From Anisus vortex (lineage: Eukaryota; Mollusca; Gastropoda; Planorbidae), in the NCBI GenBank assembly GCA_949126835.1, contig OX421501.1, positions 1,055,054-1,119,053 on the forward strand: a stretch of 64,000 bases of DNA, in the 5' to 3' direction. This document shows positions 1-12,600 of this stretch, one piece after another; the first letter of the stretch is position 1; the number at the start of each line of letters is the position of its first letter. The notes below the pieces were generated by a model. It saw nothing but the letters and a program-made list of their open reading frames with translations. It did no database searches and was not told where the DNA came from. A program made the position numbers and the translations under genes.

Positions 1-603
1 GAGTACAAACAATGAAGAACAGACAAAAATGTATATATGTACAAGTGAGTACTGCTACTGGAATAGGTGAGTTTTCAGTAAATAAAAATTATATTAATAA
101 AATTATTAGATCTATAGCTTTCTGTTCAATGTAGTTTAAGAAATTATAATAAGTAGCTTATTTAGGCCTGTTTAGTCCCCCCCTCCCTCCCTCCCGGGCA
201 ATGCAGGGAAATTTTGTTTGTATTATTAGATATTACTGAAGCTTCATTTATATTATCTAAATTTGGTGAATTTTTTTCTTTTATTATGTTTGGGGGGAAT
301 CAAGCAGTTAGGCCTGAGTATTCTAATTTGAAAAAAAAAAAAAAAGGTTTGATCATTTGCATTTGGATGCAAAGCAAGGTCTGATAATTTATATTTAACC
401 AAAACAGTCAAGTATTTTGGGTGATTAGGTAAGCTTTAGTTTACTATTTACTGGGCCCTATTTATCCAAATAATGTTTTTTATACAAGCTATGCAAACAA
501 TATATAAATAATTAATTCCTTGCTGCTTTAATCAGCTTTGAAGAAAGTTAGAAAAGCATGCTCTAAATAGAAATAAGACAAACAAAAAACTTCAGATTCC
601 TAC
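1..603. other. Intron of INPP5E leading toward an unseen last exon
   Basis: AT-rich sequence with poly-A and poly-C runs. No exon matching the expected IKRR...CaaX end of INPP5E was recognised. The last exon is probably to the left of the window. Confidence 0.5.
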
Positions 604-650
604 CTTCCATATAAATATTTCTGTCAAAATGTCCAGGGGAGTAAACAGTG
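604..650 (-). CDS. INPP5E: INPP5E exon 10, 47 nt; ciliary-targeting-like motif
   Basis: The tiny exon lies between a cttccctcag acceptor and an AAG|gtagga donor. With the 2 nt from exon 9 it codes [15 protein letters not shown]. The FDRxxYx core matches the FDRELYL cilium-targeting motif of mammalian INPP5E and lies at the same distance after SDHRPVYG. It ends in phase 1, so at least one more exon lies beyond base 1 of the window. Confidence 0.82.
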
Positions 651-3600
651 CTGAGGGAAGAAAAGATACAAGCCTATCAAAACTTTTTTATTGTAAGAAA
701 TCAAATAACCATTAACCATAAGATTTCAGCTAAATTGTATAATGTTCTTACTTCAAGTTACTTATTGTGATACTAGTCAATTATGTAACACTGGTAGAAG
801 ATAGGGCCTAATCAGAAATCGACCCGGACATTTGCCTCAGCCTAATGTGTCATGTTTTTTTTGGGGGTAGTATTTGCCTACGAAAACCCACACAGGACAT
901 CATCCGACAGGCTCTGCAGTGGAACCCCCAGGGAAAGAGATGGATTGGTCGCCTTAAGGCTTGAAATGACTTATAAGTTTTTACAGACCTATACTAGAAT
1001 ATGCAGCACTTGTATGGGACCCATCAACTAAAGAAAACATAAAATTAGAACAAATCCAAAAAAAGAGCTGCAAGGTTCATAACCAGTGAATATTCCCAAT
1101 TAACAAGAGTAACACCATTAGTCAAATCACTAAACCTAGAAACACTAGAGGACATAAGGGCAAAGAGTAAAGTAGAAATAATACATAAGGCATTAAACTC
1201 TAATTTAGAAATACAGCCCAATAACAACCTGTTGCAAAGCTCAGATAAACATTAAGACAAAAACACTTTCCTTGTCCCTTATGCGAAAACAAATGCATAT
1301 ATGTACTCTTTCTTCCCGCGTGGCATTCAGACATGGAATGGATTGCCTGAATAAACCAGGAAAACTAGTAATTTAACATCGTTTAAAACATTAATAAAAA
1401 TGCAAGACTAGACTCTGACCACGGATGAGCGTAGGACGCTATAATCTTCTTTATAGAAGGAGCGTCTGTAATTTATTAGATAAGATAAGACGTTCCTTCT
1501 AGATAGAAGATTATTACATCCACTAGCCCCAAAACTCCTGCAGGGATCGGTTGGTGGCAGGGATAGAACCTGTGATGTGTCGGTTGACAGTCCAGTGAAC
1601 TAACCACAGGACCGGAAGCTTTGAGCCCCAAATACTACAGACCAATGGGTCTGTTGTCTTCATACACAATATGCTTTTGCCATAGGGCCCTCTTGTGTGG
1701 TCTGAGAGGTTTTGCTATAACAATGACTTCTCTCAGGTATTTACCGACATGCCCCTTTTCTCAAATGGTTATCCAGAAAATAGTTACCCATCATCCCCTG
1801 GCTTCACGTTGGTTTCAAACTGACCATACACTGGACGGTGGTCGGAAACTTTGATAGACATGACGGCATCGTACTGCAAGCAGTGGATGTCATTTTTCTT
1901 CTTGCAGCGAAACACCACACGATCCTGCAACATTGGAAGATATAAATACATGTCTTAAAAGAACAAAGTAACGGAGAATAAAAGTTAATGGAAGATATAA
2001 ATGAATATCAGTTAAGAACAATGTAATTGAGAAAAAAAAAGATTATTCATAAACTTAAGCTTATCCTAGATTTAATCATACCATATATTTAAACTTACCA
2101 TATTCTTATTCGTGTATCACTTGTTATAATAGTTTTCATATTGTATTAATTGATAGTTTTTTATTTATTTTGGCGTCGAGATTATTTGTATACTATTGTA
2201 TAGATAATTGTTTATTATGACGTAATTACACCAATATGTTTTCTCGTAGTCTCTACTACTTTCTAGTATGCATCTTCTTTTGCTTTCTGAAAATTTCTAA
2301 GAAAATTCAAATGAGCACTTTCTGTATAAAAACCTATATAAGGCACCCAGAGGTGTAGTTAGGTTGTTGTTTTTTGCTTAGCGATAAAGTTGCTACTAAT
2401 TATAAATTATTGGCCAGTGAAGTTGAATGTTATTGTTGTACATATGTTCAGGCATTAACTTCTTCTTTCAACTTTTATCAAGTTGCTTGAGTGTATTATT
2501 TCATAATGAATCAGACCCTCAACAGATGACAGAAGATACAGGATATAAAAGTATATTTAAGTTTACCGTATATGAAGGTACTCTGCTCTTTGTTGAACTA
2601 TCATATGTGTCGTTGTTGAGATCAAATTTGAATGTGGGAAAAAAATTGATTCTACCTTCTTGGAAACCACCAAATATTTTATCTGTTGAAAAAGTAGACG
2701 TTTGACTCCCTTTTTAATTCAGAAAGGAAATAAAACAATTAATAACTTTAAAAAAATTTTTTTTTTATTAGAATCAAACTTCAGACAAGTATTTTATATT
2801 TTTCAGTAATATATAACGAGACAGAATTGTGACAGACTTTAGTCTTTCAAAACTTTTTAGAATATCTGTTAGAAACCAACAGACCTTTGAAATAGTAACT
2901 ATTATAATTATTAAAACAATAGTAGATTGTCTGACTTATATAACAATGGTTACGCCATGTAATATTATAATAAATGTTTTACAAAATGTTTATCTTTTGG
3001 GGAGGGGAGGGGTACAAAGGGAATTTTTTTTTTAATAATGAAGTTATCCAACTAGAAAATGATCTCTAAACTTGTATGAGGCTAAGAAACCAAGTCTGGA
3101 ATAGATAATGAAATAACAATCAACAGGAATATGTTGACACAAAACATACAGATATATGTCTGAAAATAAATAATTGAATACTCGGATATAGAAGAAATCT
3201 AAATCCCGATAGCATGGCAGTGCACCCTACTTTAAAATAATGTTTAAATTCTCAAGCTCTTCACTGTATAATTTTTTTTTAGGAGTGTATATAGGTAATC
3301 TAAAAAATGAAATGTTTGAGGATGGATTCTAAGTGAAGCCGGCTGGTCCAGCGGTTAGTTCACCGGACTGTCAATCAAAAACCAACTGACAGGTCGCGGG
3401 TTCTAGCCCTGCCACCGACGGATCCCTGTCGCCCTGCAGGAGTTTTGGGCCTAGTGGACGTAATAATCTTCTATCTAGAAGGAACGTCTGTAAACTTATA
3501 AGATAAGATAAGTACTTATTTAAAGAAAAAACATGTTGGGAGTTTTGTTAAGCACTTCTCAACTTATCTAAAACTTAACATAAGTATTTTGTTTGCTGTT

Positions 3601-6600
3601 TTGTCCATTTAGTGAGATTCACAACCTTTACCAAACCTTGGTCAATTTTCCCAAACTTAAAAAATTAAGTCAATTTTTCAAAACTGTTCCAAACCTTTGT
3701 AAACCTAAACCTTTCTATTACAATGTTTACAATAAGTTATGATGAGCAAGATGAACGAGCTGACTGAGTTATGATGAGCAAGATGAACAAGCTAACTGAG
3801 TTATGATGAGCAAGATGAACGAGCTGACTGAGTTATGATGAGCAAGATGAACGAGCTAACTGAGTTATGATGAGCAAGATGAACGAGCTAACTGAGTTAT
3901 GATGAGCAAGATGGACGAGCTAACTGAGTTATGATGAGCAAGATGAACGAGCTAACTGAGTTATGATGAGCAAGATGAACGAGCTAACTGAGTTATGATG
4001 AGCAAGATGAACGAGCTAACTGAGTTATGATGAGCAAGATGAACGAGCTAACTGAGTTATGATGAGCAAGATGAACGAGCTAACTGAGTTATGATGAGCA
4101 AGATGGACGAGCTAACTGAGTTATGATAAGCAAGATGGACGAGCTAACTGAGTTATGATGAGCAAGATGGACGAGCTAACTGAGTTTTTGATGAGCAAGA
4201 TGAACGAGCTAACTGAGTTATGATGAGCAAGATGAACGAGCTAACTGAGTTATGATGAGCAAGATGAACGAGCTGACTGAGTTATGATGAGCAAGATGAA
4301 CGAGCTAACTGAGTTATGATGAGCAAGATGAACGAGCTGACTGAGTTATGATGAGCAAGATGAACGAGCTGACTGAGTTATGATGAGCAAGACGAACGAG
4401 CTAACTGAGTTATGATGAGCAAGATGAACGAGCTAACTGAGTTATGATGAGCAAGATGAACGAGCTAACTGAGTTATGATGAGCAAGATGAACGAGCTGA
4501 CTGAGTTATGATGAGCAAGATGAACGAGCTAACTGAGTTATGATGAGCAAGATGAACGAGCTAACTGAGTTATGATGAGCAAGATGAACGAGCTGACTGA
4601 GTTATGATGAGCAAGATGAACGAGCTAACTGAGTTATGATGAGCAAGATGAACGAGCTAACTGAGTTATGATGAGCAAGATGAACGAGCTAACTGAGTTA
4701 TGATGAGCAAGATGAACGAGCTAACTGTTATGATGAGCAAGATGAACGAGCTAACTGAGTTATGATGAGCAAGATGGACGAGCTAACTGAGTTATGATGA
4801 GCAAGATGGACGAGCTAACTGAGTTATGATGAGCAAGGTGAACGAGCTAACTGAGTTATGATGAGCAAGATGAACGAGCTGACTGAGTTATGATGAGCAA
4901 GATGAACGAGCTAACTGAGTTATGATGAGCAAGATGAACGAGCTAACTGAGTTATGATGAGCAAGATGAACGAGCTAACTGAGTTATGATGAGCAAGATG
5001 AATGAGCTAACTGAGTTATGATGAGCAAGATGAACGAGCTAACTGAGTTATGATGAGCAAGATGGACGAGCTAACTGAGTTATGATGAGCAAGATGGACG
5101 AGCTAACTGAGTTATGATGAGCAAGATGAACGAGCTAACTGAGTTATGATGAGCAAGATGGACGAGCTAACTGAGTTATGATGAGCAAGATGGACGAGCT
5201 AACATTTTTGTTTTGCTCTGTGTAACACAGCAAATCACTAGTGAGTACCTTCTGACATGTACTTCAATAGCTGGTCGCCTCCTAGGAGAGTTTCAAAGTT
5301 GGGGAACTTCTCGGAGGTTATCTCCACCACCTTGCCCACAACTGCCTGCCGCTCGCGCTCGATGCGGAAGTTTAGGTCACCAAACCAGAAGACACAATCA
5401 AACGCCGTCGTTACGTCCCCTGTTCCAGTGCAGTAGAAAGAGATAAAATGCAATGCATCAGAAAATGTTTGCATTCATATATACATTTTTCTGGAGGGTC
5501 TACATTAGCAGTTTCTTGTAGATGCTGAACTCAGGCCTACTTTATTGTCTGTACTACAACAGCAGATTACTGGTCTTGAATGAATACTATATAGAATTAC
5601 TGGTCTTGAATGAATACTATATAGAATTACTGGTCTTGAATGAATACTATATAGAATTTCTGGTCTTGAATGAATACTATATAGAATTACTGGTCTTGAA
5701 TGAATACTATATAGAATTACTGGTCTTGAATGAATACTATATAGAATTACTGGTCTTGAATGAATACTATATAGAATTACTGGTCTTGAATGAATACTAT
5801 ATAGAATTACTGGTCTTGAATGAATACTATATAGAATTACTGGTCTTGAATGAATACTATATAGAATTACTGGTCTTGAATGAATACTATATAGAATTAC
5901 TGGTCTTGAATGAATACTATATAGAATTACTGGTCTTGAATGAATACTATATAGAATTACTGGTCTTGAATGAATACTATATAGAATTACTGGTCTTGAA
6001 TGAATACTATATAGAATTACTGGTCTTGAATGAATACTATATAGAATTACTGGTCTTGAATGAATACTATATAGAATTACTGGTCTTGAATGAATACTAT
6101 ATAGAATTACTGGTCTTGAATGAATACTATATAGAATTACTGGTCTTGAATGAATACTATATAGAATTACTGGTCTTGAATGAATACTATATAGAATTAC
6201 TGGTCTTGAATGAATACTATATAGAATTACTGGTCTTGAATGAATACTATATAGAATTACTGGTCTTGAATGAATACTATATAGAATTACTGGTCTTGAA
6301 TGAATACTATATAGAATTACTGGTCTTGAATGAATACTATATAGAATTACTGGTCTTGAATGAATACTATATAGAATTACTGGTCTTGAATGAATACTAT
6401 ATAGAGCTCTGAGTGAGCAGAACTATTATATAGGTACTGCTTTTACCTGTTTTCTTAAATGAAGGTGAGTTAGAGGAGGATTTCGGAAGCCTCATCTCTC
6501 GGATGACCTTGAAGTAATTCTCCAGCCTGTGTTTCTTGCGTGAAATATCATTGTCTCTATCGGCTGATGGGAAAACAAGTACACATTAATCTTATACAAC

Positions 6601-9600
6601 AAAAAACTTTTTGTAACATCCCTATGATAAACTAGTTTAATGAATAGTTTATGTCACCTGGCAGGTTACAGTTAATAAACGTTTTTTTTTTTAATGTTCA
6701 AAAATAATTATCTTCATACTCAGGACCGGGCACAACTCATGTTCCGAAGACATTGGAACCAGTGAAGATTGCCCATGTGGGATGTCTCCTGAGAACACAG
6801 AACATGTGCTCCAAGCCTGCCCTCTTTATGAAACAGCTCGCAACAGGTTCTGGCCGCAGATTACCCCCACGAACACCAAAATGTATGGTAAAGAGACAGA
6901 TCTGGGAAACCACTGTTCAATTCACCATAGTGTTACGGAACGACGCTTTAATGATGTGTTACGGAAGGACCTTTCATTTAAAAAAAGCAATTATTTAATA
7001 GCCTCGAGCAATCTTCAGCCAAAAGGTTACATTTGACACGCTGTCTAGACAGACGTCTAGTCAGTCAGGTGACACTTTAGTGTGAAAAAATACTTAGCTC
7101 CCCTTTATAGCGTCCCGACTAAGAATACTAAAATAATGTACCCCATTCTGACATGATTGAGCGTATTTTATTCTATGATGATATATATTTAATCAGCCGA
7201 AATAGTATTCGATTGCAAATGTTCTAAAGATTATAATTGATCGAATGATTCTTTGCCCCTTGTCCCTGTATGTCATATGTATTAATTAAAAGGGCTCATT
7301 CTGCATAACAACAAGCATGAGCCATTTTTATGTAATAATAACTACAGGCCTTGTTGTTTGAAACCCGCTATTAACCCATATTGAGAATAAACAAGAAGAA
7401 GAAGAACAGTTTTAATTGTCTGTCAGGTAATAGGTAACATTCAGGGTTACTCACATGTCAGGTGACAGTTAATGAACAGGTAAGATGTTCCGAACAGTCT
7501 CATGCTGATTCCGATTGCACCTTTTGTCTTCACCATGGTCAAGGCACGTAAAGAGATGACATCTTCTTCAGGGTCTAATCAACCAGAAAACAATTCTCAC
7601 ACATTATTTCTATTGTAATTATACTTTCATAAACAGAGTCATAACTTTTCTGTCACTTTTAGGAATTTGATGAAATAATAGTTTTAAAAAAACAGATTAC
7701 TTAGAAAATATAATTTGACAACAGATTTCAATTAAAACAATTAAGCTAATTCTAATGCCTGGAAATAAGAATTCTTATTATTTTATAGCGGAATATTTGT
7801 ATGGAAACAAAATTACCGTAGCAACAAAAATACTGTATAAATATATATATATATATATATATTGGCATAAATGTGTTTAGTCTTTTGATTAAACCAGTGA
7901 ATTAATCACTTGTATAGAACTAAATGCTGCCTTATGCTCCACGGGATGCGATAAAGGATAAAGAGAGAGATAGAACTATATGAAGTAATTCACCCACATC
8001 AACAGGATTTGTTAAAGTAATTCACCCACATGAACAATTCACCCACATCAACAGAATTTGTTAAAGTAATTCACCCACATGAACAATTCACCCACATCAA
8101 CAGGATTTGTTAAAGTAATTCACCCACATGAACAATTCACCCACATCAACAGAATTTGTTCAAGTAATTCACCCACATGAACAATTCACCCACATCAACA
8201 GGATTTGTTAAAGTAATTCACCCACATGAACAATTCACCCACATCAACAGAATTTGTTAAAGTAATTCACCCACATGAACAATTCACCCACATCAACAGG
8301 ATTTGTTAAAGTAATTCACCCACATGAACAATTCACCCACATCAACAGAATTTGTTCAAGTAATTCACCCACATGAACAATTCACCCACATCAACAGAAT
8401 TTGTTAAAGTAATTCACCCACATGAACAATTCACCCACATCAACAGAATTTGTTAAAGTAATTCACCCACATGAACAATTCACCCACATCAACAGGATTT
8501 GTTCAAGTAATTCACCCACATGAACAATTCACCCACATCAACAGAATTTGTTCAAGTAATTCACCCACATGAACAATTCACCCACATCAACAAAATTTGT
8601 TAAAGTAATTCACCCACATGAACAATTCACCCACATCAACAGAATTTGTTAAAGTAATTCACCCACATGAACAATTCACCCACATCAACAGAATTTGTTC
8701 AAGTAATTCACCCACATGAACAATTCACCCACATCAACAGAATTTGTTAAAGTAATTCACCCACATGAACAATTCACCCACATCAACAGGATTTGTTAAA
8801 GTAATTCACCCACATGAACAATTCACCCACATCAACAGAATTTGTTCAAGTAATTCACCCACATGAACAATTCACCCACATCAACAGAATTTGTTAAAGT
8901 AATTCACCCACATGAACAATTCACCCACATCAACAGAATTTGTTCAAGTAATTCACCCACATGAACAATTCACCCACATCAACAGGATTTGTTAAAGTAA
9001 TTCACCCACATGAACAATTCACCCACATCAACAGAATTTGTTAAAGTAATTCACCCACATGAACAATTCACCCACATCAACAGAATTTGTTAAAGTAATT
9101 CACCCACATGAACAATTCACCCACATCAACAGAATTTGTTAAAGTAATTCACCCACATGAACAATTCACCCACATCAACAGAATTTGTAAAAGTAATTCA
9201 CCCACATGAACAATTCACCCACATCAACAGAATTTGTTAAAGTAATTCACCCACATGAACATTCACCCATATCAACAGAATTCATTAAAGTAATTCACCC
9301 ACATCAACAGAATTCATAAAGTAATTCACCCACATCAACAGAATTCGTAAGAGTAAAATTACTCACTTGAACAGAACCAAATCAGATCTCTTCTAATGAA
9401 GATCACAAGATGGAGGGAGCCATGAGACACGGAATGGTACAGAACATGAGATGGTCCTAACAGTTCCTGTAGAGTTAACTCCCATTCTTTCCTGACAACC
9501 AAAATGAAAAAAAAACAAAAAAAAAACTTCATTATAGGCCTACTATTAAAAATAGCATATTAAAAAAAAAAGAATTTTCTCTCTGAATAAAGAGGTACAT

Positions 9601-12600
9601 TAACTCATTCCGTGCCAATCGACGATATATCGTTGATTTGTCTCTTCGCTTCCGTGCCAATCCACGATATAGCGTCAATTTCGTTTTCATAGCTTATTTC
9701 GTTGCTATAACCTATTAATTCGACTTTTTATATTATCAAACGAATGACAATTCTTTCTGCTTCCTTTCTGCTTGGTTTCCTTTCTGTTTTTAAATGATAA
9801 TGACGATTTTTAATCGATTTCTGGGTAAAATTTTGTAAACAAAGTATAGACACGCCTAGTAGAAATGTTTCGAGGCTTTTATTGCTAATTATTAATTTCT
9901 ATTCATCAGATAATAATTTTAAAACATTTAAATCTGGTTTTAATGACTTTCGGTTTATTTACTAATTTAAGAATCAGACATTCGTGGTTAGACCTAGGCC
10001 TATGTAAAATATATATAAATGTGAAGGATCTGCGTTTGGCGGCTGATACCAATATTACAAAAATGTGTATAACTGAGTAACTATATGGGATATTTTTGAA
10101 ATTTAAAATGCATTCTGATCAAGAATAGATATGCTTTTAGTGGTTTCAAGCCGAATAGGATATCTGCTACGCAAACCATATAAAAATCTGTTACGATCAA
10201 TTTTTTTTCGTTTAATTTCCTTTAATATGATATGAAATACAGGTATCTTGCTAAACAAATAGGCCTACTTATAGAAATTTTGAATAAATAAAGGCACCCT
10301 AAAAAATTCTTGTGGCCTAAAAATGGCCTGGCACAAACGCGGTAAACTCCCTGGCACGGAATGAGTTAAGACACTCCCTACTAGATCCTTTCTCTAATTC
10401 TTACTGTGCAATCTCAATGAAACTATCAACCAATAATTTCCCTTCAATCAGCTTTCACCATCTCTTTCAAATTATACTTCAGCTTTCACCATCTCTTTCA
10501 AATTATACTTCAGCTTTCACCATCTCTTTCAAATTATACTTCAGCTTTCACCATCTCTTTCAAATTATACTTCAGCTTTCACCATCTCTTTCAAATTATA
10601 CTTCAGCTTTCACCATCTCTTTCAAATTATACTTCAGCTTTCACCATCTCTTTCAAATTATACTTCAGCTTTCACCATCTCTTTCAAATTATACTTATCA
10701 TTATGCCTACTCCTTTATTATGTAATGATTTAGCATTGATGAATGCTCCGCTTTGGACTGTTCAAATATAATAATACTAAATCAACTGGTCAACATTTAA
10801 AAAGTAAGCATTATCTTCTTCTTATCTTATAATTTACAGATGATTAGTAAAAATAATAATGGTCCTTTTTTTTAGCGCTCTATCCATGATATAAAATTTA
10901 GCATGCTCAGTGCCCTCTCTGTGTGAATTGCAGTGGAAGATGTATTAGTATGTAAGGCACACAACCACTAGCCAAAGAGAAAGCTCTTTAAGCTCTTTCT
11001 TAAAAGACTCTTTTTGACTCAGAGTCTCTCAATGTCCAAGGTAAGCTTTTCCATAAAGAAAGCGCCACAGATTCAAATGAGCACACTCCTATAAGTGCGT
11101 CCTGCATCAACTAAATCAACTGGTCAACATTTAAAAAGTAAGCATTATCTTCTTCTTATCTTATAATTTACAGATGATTAGTAAAAATAATAATGGTCCT
11201 TTTTTTTAGCGCTCTATCCATGATATAAAATTTAGCATGCTCAGTGCCCTCTCTGTGTGAATTGCAGTGGAAGATGTATTAGTATGTAAGGCACACAACC
11301 ACTAGCCAAAGAGAAAGCTCTTTAAGCTCTTTCTTAAAAGACTCTTTTTGACTCAGAGTCTCTCAATGTCCAAGGTAAGCTTTTCCATAAAGAAAGCGCC
11401 ACAGATTCAAATGAGCACACTCCTATAAGTGCGTCCTGCATAAAGAGCTGCAAGTTTAATATTTGAACTAGTCTACCTTGAACTATAACAAGAATACCAG
11501 GTGGCATTCTAGTTTTACTTTCTTGTTACATTTGTAAAACATTTTTAACATAAAACCTAAATGGAAATGATATTTTTCGGTTTCCTTTAAGACTACTGTA
11601 CAAAGTGTGTACAAACCACTGATGCACTCCCATTAAGAGTACATTGATGGGCTAACGCATAGGGGCCTCCCCTGTTGCGCAGGCAAGAGCCACCAAAACA
11701 TGGTGGGGAGGTAGCATTGTGCGCAACAGCCAGACTTATAGTCTGCAATTTGTGCTACAGGGCACCAGTGCAGGAATAGCAGCAAGCCACCAGGTTAATG
11801 ATCTGGGGCGATTCCTTGGGTGGGGAGAAACAGTGTAGGTCATGTGACTGCAGAGATCATACCCTATGTTGTCTGAGACTAGCCACCCCTTAACACATCC
11901 TTTTTGTAACAGCCAGAAGGCTCATTCATTTTTTCCTTTAAAACTGTGCTCCTACTTGTTCATGTCATTCTCCTGAGTTCCGATGGCATAAATGTCCTGG
12001 ACGTAGTCACAGTTTTCCGGAAGGATAAAGTCATCTAATGACACCTTCATCTCCTGTTCAGGATAAAGAAACAAAAACTGTCATTTGAATGTCATGACAT
12101 AAGTTATAGCATTTTTACAATTGTATACCCACTGTACAATTTGCAACATTATTGATAGTGCATATTGAAATGAATGCTGTTTTGAAATAATAAGATTAAA
12201 TGTAGAGGCCTAGATACATTTTCATTTTTCACATTTTCACTTCCTGGTATGTGTCCTTGTATGTAAACAAACAATGCATTTTATATTTCTATAACTGAAT
12301 AGGCAGTTTCAGTGAAGATATAGTCTCATTGATAAAAATAGTCTCACTAAACATATACTCTGACTGATAAAATAGTTTCACTGAACATATAGTCTCATAG
12401 AACATATAGTCTCACTGAACAGAGTCTAAATAAACATACAGTCTAAATGAACATATAGTCTCACTGAACATACAGTCTCACTGAACATATAGTCTCAGTG
12501 AACATACAGTCTCACTAAACATATAGTCTCACTGAACATAGTCTAAATGCACATATAGTCTAAATGAACATTCAGTCTAAATGAACATACAGTCTCATTG

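Noticed and set aside
5522..6412. 296-residue [10 protein letters not shown] repeat protein
   Set aside because: Pure 30-bp minisatellite lying in an INPP5E intron on the opposite strand, with no flanking exon signals.
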